Source: Gigaspora rosea (lineage: Eukaryota > Glomeromycota > Glomeromycetes > Diversisporales > Gigasporaceae). From it: DNA of 64,000 nt. The notes under the pieces are model-generated. The model was not told the DNA's origin, searched no databases, and saw nothing but the letters and a program-made list of their open reading frames with translations. Positions 11,441 through 23,049 of this stretch are shown one piece after another. Each line of letters starts with the position of its first letter. Within the stretch, counting starts at the first letter, position 1. The stretch spans positions 1-64,000 of the forward strand of contig QKWP01001892.1 of the NCBI GenBank assembly GCA_003550325.1. Direction: 5' to 3'. The position numbers were made by a program, and so were the translations under genes.

Positions 11441-13099
11441 TTAGTTATTGATCTAATTTTATAGAAAAGAATTGGGTTTAAGGGTAGAGTGTAATAATGT
11501 CATTTCTATTATGAAACTTATTGTTATGATCATCAGTAATACAAAATTACTAATACTAATATGAGATCGAATATTCTAGATATTTTGTTTACTATCAAAA
11601 ACCGGTTTTAACTTGTTTTGTCCCGTCGCAAAAAAATTTTCTATCGCAACTATTACTAACTTCTTGATATATTTTTTAAAAAAATTAAATATAAACTATT
11701 AAATTTTTTGGATCGAAATGAAAATTCAGATATTAAAAATACCATAAATCTATTTTTTTTTCAATGTAAACAAAATGCATTTTATTTAGCTATAGTAGTA
11801 AGTTTTTTTATGCTGTGATACATAATACAGCAATTTTACTATTATTGAAAAAGATTGACATACACTCTACCCTTAAGTATAAATCAGAGTATTGTTTGAG
11901 AAAAATTAACATTATTTAGGAAATTATTAATATTTTAAATTGATTTTTGCATATCTATATGCAATTTTTAAAATAAGTAGCACAACATTGTAAATATTTT
12001 TTTTAAAAAAATATAAAAAAAATTTATAAAAAGAATAATACAAATTATAATAGTAAAAAATATAATTTAAGAAATAAAATTTTAATTAATAAAATAATTA
12101 TATTTATTTATTATCTGAATTAGCTAAATATATTACTATAAGATTATTGTTTAGTATTGCAAGTAGTTTGATTTGATCATTTTTTATTTTTATTTTAATT
12201 AGATATAGTATTTCTGTTTTTTTTTTTAGATAAGGGTATTTCATTTTTTTGATCAGAATTGATAAAATTAATTGAGTTATCTATAATTTTCAATTTTTGT
12301 GTATTTGTTTGGATGAGTATAATTATAATTATCCAAAATTATTGTTTCTAGAGTCTGAATTTTAGATGTTTTAGAATTGTTTTAATGAATATTTAAAAGC
12401 TTTGATCATGTTTATTTGGCAAGGTTGATAGGTTAAGATTATAATATCTTGATTATAACTTGTCTATCAATACATATTTTAGTCTTAACATTTTGATTAC
12501 AGGTTATATATAATCGAAAGCATTAAATCATAATTACTTGATCATATTGCTACACATTTTGAATATAACTATGTTTTTATTAATTATAGATCGATATAAA
12601 ACTACAACTACAAGAATCATAAAGAAAATTAGTAATTATTATAATCTGAACAGCAAAATTCTAACAAAAAATTTATAAAAAATAGAAAAATCTAGAAATT
12701 AATTAGGGCAGTGTCATTAATCACCTGATTATTTTTTATCAGAGGTCTACCCCCCTCCCTCTTCCTTAATATATAAATAGTCAGGTTTTTATATATAATT
12801 TCAACTTTTTTTACCACCCTCCCCCCTAAAAGATCACCTGATTTTTGTTACTCCCCTTATTAAATTTTTAGTAGAATATAATTTTTTTTCTGGAATTTGC
12901 TAATATATTTACTATTTTTTATTAATATTATAATTGTTTTTATCTATTGCAGAGCAATTGGACTTATTCTTGTATTTGCGTATGCATTTGTTCTTGTGTT
13001 TGCACTTGTTTTAAACTTGAGACTATTATATAAATTGTTTTACAATTAGCAAAATATTTGATTAACTTTTTTTTTTAGCTCAAAATAGATTGTATTTAT
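11441..13099. other. AT-rich intergenic, no gene seen
   Basis: About 1.6 kb of AT-rich sequence. A C-rich patch at 12740-12850 contains two related CACCTGATT segments and CCCTCCC runs, perhaps a decayed MITE. No coding, RNA gene or convincing terminal repeat was found. Confidence 0.45.
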
Positions 13100-13480
13100 T
13101 TTTTTATTTTTTATTTTTTTTGTTAAGGTGAGGCCATGCCTCTGGTTTTTATTAAGTATATATCAATTATTACAATATTATTGCTTACAATCTTTATACT
13201 ATCTACTAAATACCAAGATTTGGCTATTTTATCTATAACCTAAACCTATCAAAATTTACTATATTCTTATTTATATAGTCAGTCTGGTTTTGTATGTCCC
13301 TTTTCTAGCTAACAATTAGTATATATATGTCTGCCACTTTACCCACATTTTCTAGTATTATTACTTCCAATTTTGTATATATGATTCCAAATAAATTGTA
13401 TTTATTAAGTAATCAAATAACAGAAGTGAATTTGGAAATTCACATTTTACAATTTTAAGAAAGTTGTTTAAGGTGTTAAA
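13100..13480 (-). mobile_element. LINE 3' end fragment with poly(A) tail
   Basis: The + strand shows a T-rich run (13100-13121) followed by TGTTAAGGTGAGGCCATGCC. Read on the minus strand this is GGCATGGCCTCACCTTAACA plus a poly(A)-like tail. The same terminal signature (CTCACCTTAA then A-rich) occurs at 52716-52745, 56268-56298 and 62396-62431, so it marks the 3' end of one LINE family. How far the fragment extends to the right is uncertain. No coding sequence was recognised in it. Confidence 0.55.
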
Positions 13481-13482
13481 AA

Positions 13483-13711
13483 TGTTGATATAAGCCTTAT
13501 ATTGGTATGACCATATTTGAATACTTGATTGGTCAGTAGAATAAAGCATTAATATGAAGTTAATATAATTTTTATTTTGGTGTGAGCATGTTATTAATAC
13601 TTGATTGGCCAGTGGAATAAACAGACATTTGTGCTTTGATATAAGCTTTATTTTGGTATGACTACATTAGAATATTTTATTGGCCAGTAGAACGACATTT
13701 GTGTTTTAATA
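13483..13711. repeat. Three tandem copies of a 76-base unit
   Basis: Units starting at about 13483, 13559 and 13637 share TTGATATAAGC, TTATTTTGGTATGA and ACTTGATTGGCCAGTAGAA. They are diverged from one another. No function is apparent. Confidence 0.7.
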
Positions 13712-13844
13712 TTAAGAAGATTATATAAGTACTTTATACTAATGGCAGTAAATGAATTGGCTTATTTTTGTTTTAGTTTTGTACTTAATTTTCTCTAATT
13801 TTTTTTAAAAAAATTTTACATAATACTTGATTTTAAAAGGTTCA

Positions 13845-13913
13845 CAGTAGTATATGCTATATACAGTACTATATGTACTATACAGTAAGTACTGTATATA
13901 CTGTATGCTACTG
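13845..13913. repeat. Palindromic TACAGTACTATA cluster
   Basis: CAGTAGTATATGCTATATAC at the left has its imperfect complement GTATATACTGTATGCTACTG at the right, with nested GTACTATA/TATAGTAC palindromes between. Potential cruciform of about 69 bases. Confidence 0.6.
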
Positions 13914-14246
13914 ATCATTTATTAAGAGGAACCCGATAGAAATATTGATATAGAAATTGACCAATCATATTTATTAATTTGATCAACAAAAATTCCTAGA
14001 GTTTATGTTAGATAAATTAAATATAGTATATTAAAGCTTTTTTTTAATATTATAATTGTATATTTATATAAATTATATAGCTTAGATTTATAAATATATA
14101 CAGTTATTCCTTTCTAAGTGCATATCCTTAGGACTAGTAAAAAGACATGCATTTATAGAGGGTTGCAATTATAGAATAACTAATAAAAATACAATACATG
14201 TTTTTGTTATGTGAAACAACTATTAACTATAGTACTATATAGTACC

Positions 14247-14261
14247 AAAAATAAGTCACTT
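14247..14261 (+). repeat. Target-site duplication, left (SINE-like copy 1)
   Basis: AAAAATAAGTCACTT, repeated exactly at 15571-15585. Perfect identity suggests a recent insertion. Confidence 0.8.
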
Positions 14262-15570
14262 TAGGGGTGGCGACATAGAGAAGCTGTCTGGTTGTCACCC
14301 CCAAGCAGCAGGTCTAGAGTCCAAATCCCACTGGAGACGAATTGGAAAATAGGCCTGTGTTACGGTAACATTTGTTCATTGATCGGTCGAGTATATAACC
14401 TGTAACCTTGGTACCACCATCTTGAATGGGAGCTTTGGCGTAGTTGTGTAAGTTACATAGACAAATTCAAGGGACCAGAACAATTGAACCCATTTGGCAA
14501 GTTCTGAGTGGCGAGGTAGCCAGACTTTCGACAATAACGGGGAAAAGGATCTTAGTGGTGACTGACCAGGAAATCTGGACGGGCAAGAGCCTCTATGGCA
14601 AAGGGGGCCCACCAACCTGGCCGCCGGAGTCGCACCAGAGGAAAAGGTCATGTGTTATAGAAGTATGAACCAAGGAAAGGGTGACCTTAGGCACCTAAAG
14701 CCTAGCAGACCGATCCTTCCGGGCCAACTAGATTGGTAGTCTGGAATGATTGGGGAAAAGGATCCAAAGAGTAACTGACCAGGTACTGGGGTTTAGTATA
14801 CTTCACAAGAGCACACGAAACTAATCAGCTGATAAGAAGCGGAAACATGGAGGCGTGTACGTGTCAAGACCCAACGGAGCTCTGGGCGTACCCATATGGA
14901 AGTCTTCGGACGTTAAAAGGATTTGGGACCATCAATACGGGTATATGCTGGTATAAGTGCATGTAGTGGTGACTGGTTTCCCTAGCCTCATGATGCCATC
15001 CAACTATATTTGGCACTAGAAGCATTTGTGAAACATGCCCAGATACCTTGTTACCATAGCGGGAAGTACAGTTGTTCGCACATCTCCAAATTCGGAACGT
15101 TAAATCCTGGGTCCTCAAGTCACAAGAAACAGGCTGGTTGCAACAGCATGCAGGCTTGAGATACTTACCCGTAGAGGCAGCTGTATGGCTTAAGATACGA
15201 ACCCCGAGAAGTATGCCAGAAAGGGATTTTCTGGGTAACCAGATTTCGGGTACACCAACTTGGAAGCATAAAGCGCCTACCTGGCAACACACACCAAATT
15301 GGAAGTGATGAATTAGGAAATATGGGTAAAGTGGCAGACATGTGAATGTTGATTATTGGTTGAAAAGGGACATACAAATCCATGTCAACTATATAAATGG
15401 TAATATAGAAGGCTCTGGTAGGTTTTAGCCAGGAATAAAAGGTTTATAGCCTGAAGTCCTAGTTCCAATACTTGTATATAATATGTATGTATTTACGGCA
15501 CCACTATATGTCAATTTACTGAAGTATTAATAAAGATTGGGGCAGGAGCTACACCCTTAATATTAAAAAA
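14262..15570 (+). mobile_element. 1.3 kb SINE-like retroposon, copy 1
   Basis: The element is flanked by a perfect 15-base target duplication, AAAAATAAGTCACTT, at 14247-14261 and 15571-15585. It ends in an A-run after AATAAAGATTGGGGCAGGAG, and has no terminal inverted repeats. Those are the marks of LINE-mediated retroposition. The first 80 bases look like a tRNA-derived head: TGGCGACATAGAGAAGC resembles an A box, and AGTCCAAATCC (14318-14328) resembles a B box. Matches to both consensus boxes are partial. At 1.3 kb it is much longer than typical SINEs. Short overlapping frames occur but none is conserved in copy 2, so I treat it as non-coding. It is more GC-rich than its surroundings. Confidence 0.65.
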
Positions 15571-15585
15571 AAAAATAAGTCACTT
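15571..15585 (+). repeat. Target-site duplication, right (SINE-like copy 1)
   Basis: AAAAATAAGTCACTT, identical to 14247-14261. It overlaps the end of the A-run, so the exact boundary of the tail is uncertain by a few bases. Confidence 0.8.
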
Positions 15586-16239
15586 ACAAAGATAAGCTAA
15601 TTCTCTTTCGGGTCAAAAAACTCAAAAATTTCTTTGACCCAAAAATAAGCTACCCCATAATTGATGATAGTTGCTATATAGTTAAGTCAAAATTTACTAT
15701 TAAAATTGATTAAGTTTGTTTAAGTAAACTTATTTGGAAGATAAAAATATATATACTCTGAAATTTTCAGCCAAATTAAAAAGTTTTAATTAATTGGATT
15801 TTAATTTTTATATTCAATGAGAAAATTAAAATTTTATTAACAAAATATATTTATTGAATATAAAAATTAAAAGTCAAATAATAAATATGCTCCAAATTTA
15901 ATAAAAATTTTAGAGTATGTGTATTTTGGTTTTTCAAACAAGATTTCATAAGCAAAAATTATTGATTTACATGACCAAAAATTAATTATATCTGAAATCA
16001 GAAATATACAGTATATATTGTATGAAATTTGATTGGCTCTTATATGTTAATAATCATGTGATATACATTTATAGAGGAATTAATAAATATGTGGACCAAA
16101 AAAATTATATGCATTTGCAGAATATGAAATATGCATTTATTTATTAGGCCCATCACTGGCGCATCAATGAGCAAAACAATTGTTATTATTTAAAGAGAGT
16201 ATGAATTTAGAAGGTTGTATTTAGAGAGGTCTGTCTATA
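15586..16239. other. AT-rich intergenic, no gene seen
   Basis: Contains the AAAAATAAGCTACC motif near 15640, which matches the 5 kb hairpin. The remainder is A/T-rich sequence without coding or paired repeats. Confidence 0.45.
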
Positions 16240-16485
16240 AAATAAAAATATAATTTAAAAAATAATTTAAAATAAAAAAAAATTTAAAATAAAATAATTT
16301 AAAATAAAAAATATTTTAAAATAAAAAAATATAATTTAAAAAATAATTTAAAATAAATAATTTAAAATAAAAAAATAATTAAAAAAATAAAAAATATTCT
16401 AAAATAAAAAATTAATTTAATTAAAATAAAAAATAATTTAAAATAAAAAAAAATAATTTAAAATAAAAAACTTAAAATAAAAAAA
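16240..16485. repeat. TTTAAAATAAAAA low-complexity array
   Basis: Irregular repetition of AATTTAAAATAAAAAA-type units. An equivalent array lies on the other side of the 16.5-18.2 kb element (about 18163-18360), so the element inserted into, or is bounded by, the same simple repeat. Confidence 0.7.
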
Positions 16486-18162
16486 AGGGCGTTATTTTTT
16501 GGTGCGGGGTGCACTATGTGCGGGGTCCAAAATTCTTGATCGGATACGTCGGAGTGCTCCGGAATCATGGTCAGCTAGATCGGAATCGATCATGCGCTTT
16601 ATTTTACTTATTTGCACCAAAAAAGAAAATCCTATTTTGTAAATAAACTAAGTGCTAAAAATAAATATTTGGATAAATTTATTTGTTGCACCCCGTTATA
16701 TGACATTTTTGTCACGGGTCACATGGCACATAATCAGCCAATCAAATTAATATTTTTACATATTTATACTAATCATCCTTCTAACCCTAACCACTAACTA
16801 ACTAACCTACTGACCCTAACCAACTAACCTCACTCTACCCTAACCATCAAAATATTGTCACATAACGAATGATTGTAACCCACCAACGTGACTTACAGTG
16901 AAACTAATAACGATTCGTAAAACCATGGCTTTACCAAAAAAAAAACTACTCTAAGGCTAAATCTATACGTGCTAGAAATAACACACAAACGACAGAACCA
17001 CCAAAGGAGACAAAATCATATCTATGGAGGCTTTAGCACTGATGACACTAAAGCAACGGAATCACAAATGAAAACTTCGGAACAATAAGCTGGAAGAGAC
17101 ACATAGGCATGATACCTAGAGAACAAATGACACAACTAGTGATGTGCTATTTATATGATACCTGAAAAATTTTGCGTACAGTACGTACAGTACGTACAGT
17201 ACGTACTGTACGTATAGTTCTTTTCTGGCATCTGATTGACTAGAACAAGTGATCAGCAAAAATTTTAGCATACAGTACGTACAGTACTGTACGCCGCACA
17301 TCACTAGACCACTAGACACAACATCAAAAGGTCGATACCTCATTAACGAACGCGACACCAGCAATGGCGCACCAATAATGATGACTCTGAAAAAGATGAC
17401 TAACAACAACAGTTCCAGAGAATACGACTAACAACGAAGACTCAATACATAAAAAAAGAGAGGTTAGTTTAACATGTGCACACGAGAAAAGAAAGAGATG
17501 AAATCCCACCCACGAATATAGTGACATTGCACTGATGCACTGAAGCAACTGAAAACTTCAGAACAATAAGCTGGAAGTGATAACATAACATAAGCACAAC
17601 GCTTAGAGAAACAAATAATATAACATCAAAAGGTCGAAACCTCAGTTACAAACGCGAAATCACACCAATAGAAAAGTCAACCTCATTATCGAACGCGAAA
17701 TCACACCAATAGCGACACTGGCAATGGTGCACCAATAACGACTGCTCCGGAAAAGACGACTAATAATGACAGTTCCAGAGAATACTAACAATGAAGACTC
17801 ATATCTAAAAAAAGAGAGGTTATTTCAAGGTGTACACACGAGAAAAGAAAGAGACGAAATTCCACCCATGAACTTGCAACACCAGCACGGCGACACTAGC
17901 GACGACAGCTCCAACAATGACGAACATTAAAGAAGCGGTGACTCCAGCAACGTGACTCGTTAGCTATGAATCTAAAAGAAAAAAAAGTTTAGTATAGATG
18001 TACATAGAACACAAAAAAAAAAAAGAAATAAACAATGATCATGGGTGATCATTGTTTATATATTGTACATAACCCGTGACAAAAAGATCAGATGATCAAC
18101 ACTGTTTATATATGTGATCATACCCCGCACACGGTGCACCTCGCACTAAAAATAATTATCCT
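16486..18162. mobile_element. 1.7 kb inverted-repeat element with internal duplication
   Basis: The left end carries GTGCGGGGTGCACTATGTGC (from 16502) and the right end carries the complement of GTGCGAGGTGCACCGTGTGC (to 18146). Imperfect pairing continues outward through TTATTTTT to about 16486 and 18162. Inside, a segment of about 300 bases is present twice in tandem (around 17030-17470 and 17525-17830). The first copy is interrupted by a hAT-like MITE. A run of CCCTAACC-like motifs lies at 16775-16850. No transposase frame was recognised. Confidence 0.6.
17137..17314 (+). mobile_element. hAT-like MITE (TAGTGATG family), copy 1
   Basis: Starts TAGTGATGTGC and ends with the complement GCACATCACTA (to 17306), followed by an 8-base micro-duplication (CACTAGAC twice). 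It is flanked by the 8-base duplication GACACAAC (17129-17136 and 17315-17322). The tandem sister segment near 17610 has the unoccupied site (AACAAATAATATAACATCAA). Eight-base duplications and a TAG start fit hAT elements. The interior is full of GTACAGTACGTACAG palindromes. Confidence 0.85.
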
Positions 18163-18657
18163 AAAAAAAATAACTTAAAAAATAAAAAATTATTAAAATG
18201 AATTAAAAAAAAATAAATAAATAAATTTAAAATAAAAAAATAATTATTAAAAAATAAAAAATAATTTAAAATAAAAAAAATAATTTAAAAAATAAAATTA
18301 AAATGAATTAAAAAAATAATTTAAAATGATAAAAAAAAAACATAAAAAATAAAACATAAAAAAAAGCTAAAATTTAGTTGTCTTCTCATATATGTTTATT
18401 TTATTTTGCGATAAAATGATTCAAACCTGCTGAAAAGAGATTCTGAAGTAGTTTTTATTTGATTGTAAGAGTGATATTAATGAGTAAGATGAAATATTTA
18501 AATAAACACTAGTACGATGCATGGCGCATTCACGCCACCCATCTTATTTATTTTTTTATATAATAATGCTTATAGAACATATCTATTGTAGCATAGTTAA
18601 ATTTACATAAGTTATATTGAAATTACAATAAATAAATAGAAATAGTAATAATAAATA
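18163..18657. repeat. A/T-rich low complexity, then unique AT-rich DNA
   Basis: To about 18360 this repeats TTTAAAATAAAAAA-type units like the left flank of the 1.7 kb element. The rest is A/T-rich with no gene visible. Confidence 0.5.
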
Positions 18658-19973
18658 GGGGTGTGGTGATATAGAGAAGCTGTCTGGTTGTCAACCCCCA
18701 AGCAACAGGTCTAGAGTTCAAATCTCACTGGAGATGAATTGAAAAATAGGCCTATGTTACAGTAATATTTGTTCATCAGTCGGTTGGGTATATTACCTGT
18801 AACCTTGGTACCACCATCTTGAATGAGAGCATCAGCACAGTTGTATAAGTTACACAAACAAATCCAAGGGACTAGAACAATTGAAACCCGTTTGGCAAGT
18901 TCTGAGCAAGGAGATAAGGAAGATCTTCCAACGGTACTACAGAAGACCGGGATTTCAACTAGAGACCGAAGAACCGGACAGAAAAAAGCCCTATGGCAAA
19001 AGGGGACACCAACCTGGCCGCCGCAGTCGCACCAGAGGAAAAGGACCTATGTTTCAGAATTAGGTACCAAGGAGAGGGAGTCTATCAGGTACATAAAGCC
19101 GAGCCGACCAATCCTTCTAGGCTAACTGGTCTGGTAGTTTGGGAGGGATTAGTAAAGGTTGGAAATAGGGTCGGATGTGAGTACTAGGGATCAGAATGAA
19201 CCTGTAAGGGCAAATAGAACTCACTAGCCAGTGAGAGGTGGAAGCATGGAGGCATGTACATGTCAAGACCCAACGGGCTCTGGGCGTACCCATATAGGAG
19301 TCTTTGGACGCTAAGAAGTGCTGGGACCATCAATACGGGTATAGCTGGTACAAGTGCATATAGTGGTAACAGGGTTCCTCTGAGCCTCATGATGCCATCC
19401 AACTATATCTAGTACTGGAAGCATTTGCGAAACAAGGCCAGTTACATCATCACTATAGAGGGAAGTACAGTTGTTCGCACATTACCGAATTCGAAATGTT
19501 AAATCCTGGGCCCCAAAGTTGCAGGAACCTGGCTAGTTGCGACAGCATGCAGGCTTAAGTTACTTACTCAATGTAGTAGAGGCAGCTGCAGGCTTGAGAC
19601 ATGAACTCCCGAGAAGTACGCCAGTAGGGGATCTTAGGTACACCAATCTAAAAGCACAAAGCACCTACCTGGCAATGTACACCAAATTGAAAGTAATGAT
19701 ACTAGGTAGTGTGGATAAAGTGGTGAAATATGTGAATACCAATTGTTGGTTGGAGAGGGACGTACAAGCCAGGTCAGTCATATAAATAGAAATATGGAAG
19801 GCTCTAGTGGGTTTTAGCCATGGATAAATGGTTGTATTACCTAAAGTCCTAGTTCCAATACTTGTATATAATATGTATGTACTTTGGCAATATATCAACT
19901 TACTTAAGTATTAATAAAAGTTTGGGGCAGAAGCTACACCTGGGGTTCCTCCTAATATAAATAAAAAAAATAA
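18658..19973 (+). mobile_element. 1.3 kb SINE-like retroposon, copy 2
   Basis: Co-linear over its whole length with the element at 14262-15570: same TAGGGGTG start, same tRNA-like head (AGTTCAAATCTC as B-box-like sequence), same AATAAAAGTTTGGGGCAGAAG end. A probable 12-base target duplication TAATAATAAATA lies at 18646-18657 and 19974-19985, though both flanks are low complexity. Compared with copy 1, many CG dinucleotides appear as TG or CA (GGCGACATA versus GGTGATATA). This suggests decay of methylated CpG and an older insertion. Confidence 0.65.
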
Positions 19974-19985
19974 TAATAATAAATA

Positions 19986-21320
19986 TAATAATAAAAAAAA
20001 TCTGATCAACTAATCCAAGTTTTCAGAATAAAAATAAAAAATTAACTTTGCATTGTCTTACTGTATAGAATTCTACAACAGAACTTATTTTTTTAATGCG
20101 GCACATACAGTTGCAAAGTTAAAATTATTGTGATATTTCCTTCTAAGTGAGCAAATTTAAATTTCACTCTGAAATTACCTGCTAACCCATTTTTTTCAAA
20201 AATTTTTTTTTAATCCCAATTGTGCCAAATGTTTGGTTTTTGGCATTTATTTTTTCCACTATTCTCATCAGGTATCACCTGAAGAGGCCTTAATTTTCTG
20301 TAATTGTCTGATAGGACTGATAGAAAAATATAACTGCAAAATAATAAATTAACTTTGTATAGACTTACTATATAGAATTCTGCAACTGAGCTTATTTTTT
20401 AATGCAGCACATACATTGGTTAAAGTTGAGTTAGTATTGAAGTTATCATGATTTCTACTTCTAAGTAAACAAAATTAAACTTCATACTGGCATTATCTCC
20501 TAACTCATTTTTTTAATTTTTTTTTTTTTTTTTTAGATCCCAATTGAGCCAAATATTCGACTTTTGGCAATTTTTTTCTGCTATTCTCATTAGGTGTTAC
20601 ATGAATGGGACCTTAGTTTCTTGTAATTGTCTGATAGGACTAATAGAAAAAATATAACTGCCAACTGATACTTTTGATTTCTTGTTGTTTGAAATTAAAG
20701 TATAACTTTAAATAGGATTATTCTATAAATTTACAATAAAAAATTAATAAAAAACAATCTGACTAACTGATCCAAGTTTTCAGATTCCATATAATACAAA
20801 ATGAAAAATTAACTTTGCATGGCCTTACTATATAGAATTTTGCAACTGAACTTATACCTACTACTGTACATACTGTGTTTAAAGTTGAGTTAGCATTATT
20901 TTTACTTCTAAGTAAACAAAATTAAACTTCATACTGACATTACCTTCCAAGTCATTTTTTTTAATTTTTATTATTTTTTTTTAGATCTCAATTGTCTCAA
21001 AACATTCAATTTTTGGTATTTATTTTTTTCGCTATTCTTATCAGGTGTCACTTGAAATTTCCCATAATTGTCTGATAGGACAAATGGAAAAATGATAGCT
21101 GACAAAATTTTTGATTTACTGTTTATAATGCAAAATAAAAAATTAACTTCACATGGCCTTACTGTATAGAATTCTGCAACAGAACTTATTTTCTAATGCG
21201 ATGCATACAGTAATTAAAATTGAGTTAATATTGAAGTTATCATGAATTTACTTCTAATTAAATTCCACACTGTAATTTATTAAACAACTAAATAAATATG
21301 ATTATACATACATTGTTTTC
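19986..21320 (+). repeat. Satellite A: four units of about 300-460 bases
   Basis: Starts of equivalent segments (AACTTTGCATNGNCTTACTG, then TATAGAATTCTGCAAC) lie at about 20044, 20350, 20811 and 21146. Each unit contains CCCAATTGTGCCAAA, then CTATTCTCATCAGGTGTCAC, then GTAATTGTCTGATAGGACT. Related units occur at 26995-28260 and 59700-59960, and in reverse orientation at about 33816-34390. No coding potential. Confidence 0.75.
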
Positions 21321-22990
21321 TTGAAAACACAAATGTTAAAGTAAACAGAATTAAACTTTGTGCTTACCTTAGTAGTTTATTGAACAATTAGCTACAGTTA
21401 ATCATACATACTTTCTCTTGAAAACAATTGTCAAAACAAACTTCATACCTTGGTGATTTCTACTTTTAAGCGAGCAGGAGTAAACTTCATACTCATGCCA
21501 TAATTTATTGAATGTTAAATAATTATAGTTAATAATTTATATATTTTTCTAAAATACAGTTATTAAAGTGAACAGAATAAACTTCGTGCTCACCCTGGTG
21601 ATTTCATCAAATAGCTCTAATAGCTAAATGATTACAGTTAATAATATACATATTTGGAAACACAATCATTAAAGTAAACGGAATTAAGCTTTGTATTCAC
21701 TCTGGTAATTTTATCAAACGGATAAATGACTATGATTAATAATACTTTGTATTCAACATGGTGATTTCATCGAACGGATAAATGATTGCAGTTAATAATA
21801 CATACATTCTTCTGAAACACGATCATTAAAGCGAACAGAATTAAACTTTGTACTTATCTGGTAATTTCATCAATTACAGTCAATATTATATATACTGAAA
21901 CATGATTCTTAAAACAAACAGAATTAAACTTTGTACTCACCCCAGTGATTTTATCAAATGGATAAATTTTTATGGTTAATAATACATACATTCTCCTGAA
22001 ACACAATTGTTTAAGCGAATAGAATTAAACTTCCTACAATAGATAAATAATTACAGTTACTGGTAATAATACTTACATTCTCCTAAAACACGATCATTAA
22101 AGTGAACAGAATTAAACTATCAGTAATTTCATCAAAAGGATAAATTATTAAATTAATAATACATATATTCTTCTAAAACACAATTAAAGTGAACAGAATT
22201 AAGCTTTATACTTACCTAGTGACTTCATCGAATAGATAAATGATTATAGTTAACAATGCATACATTCTCCTGAAACATGATTGTTAAAGCGAACAGAATT
22301 AAACTTTGTACTCACCTTGGTAATTTTATTGAACAGATAAATTATTACGGTTAATAATACTTACATTCTTCTGAAACATGATTGTTTAAGTGAATAGAAT
22401 TAAACTTTGTGCTCATTCCGGTGATTTCATCCAATGGATAAATGATTACAGTTAATAATACTTACATTCTCCTGAAACACAATCATTAAAGTGAACAGAA
22501 TTAAACTTTGTTCTCATGCCAGTAATTTTATCAAACAGATAAATTATTAAATTAATAATACATATATTCTTCTGAAATACGATCATTAAAGCGAACAGAA
22601 TTAAACTTCATACTCACCCGGTGACTTCATCGAATGGATAAATGATTACGGTTAACAATACATACTCTTCTGAAACTCAATTGCTTAAGCGAACGGAATT
22701 AAACTTTGTACTCACCTTGGTGATTTCATCGAACGGATAAATAATTACAATTAATAATACATTCTAAAACATGATCGTTAAAAATGAACAAAACATTGAA
22801 CAGATAAGTGATGCAGTTAATAATACATACATTCTCATAAAACACAATCGTTAAAGTGAACTTTGTACTCACCAAGTAATTTCATTGAATGAATAAATGA
22901 TTACTGTTAATAATACATACTTTTTCCTCTTAAAATGAACAGAATTAAAATTTGTACTCACCCTAGTAATTTATCAAACGATTATTATAA
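21321..22990 (+). repeat. Satellite B: about 17 units of 95-100 bases
   Basis: Repeated core GAACAGAATTAAACTTTGTA, followed by CTCACCCTGGTGATTTCATC, ATAAATGATTACAGTTAATA, and ATACATTCTCCTGAAACACG. Units are diverged, and some are shortened. The first lines of the unit resemble an internal part of satellite A (AGTAAACAAAATTAAACTTC), so B probably arose by local amplification of part of A. The reverse complement of the same repeat occupies 33185-33815. Confidence 0.85.
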
Positions 22991-23049
22991 TTCATATATT
23001 GATTACAAAAATATAATAATGTAATTATTCAAATGATTAAATGTCACAA

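Noticed and set aside
12700-12860. Inverted-repeat element around CACCTGATT
   Set aside because: The two CACCTGATT segments are mainly in direct orientation and no terminal pair could be set.
14262-14345. Genuine tRNA gene
   Set aside because: The head has box-like motifs but cannot form a proper acceptor or five-pair T stem, so it is at best tRNA-derived.
14376-15383. Several 72-142 codon frames on both strands in the first SINE-like element
   Set aside because: None keeps its frame in the second copy, and they overlap on both strands. The element is GC-richer, which lengthens chance frames.
18823-19898. 60-100 codon frames in the second SINE-like element
   Set aside because: Not the same frames as in copy 1, and no domain resemblance. 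Treated as chance.
19986-23000. Possible CRISPR array
   Set aside because: Units are diverged tandem satellites without unique spacers, and the DNA is eukaryotic.
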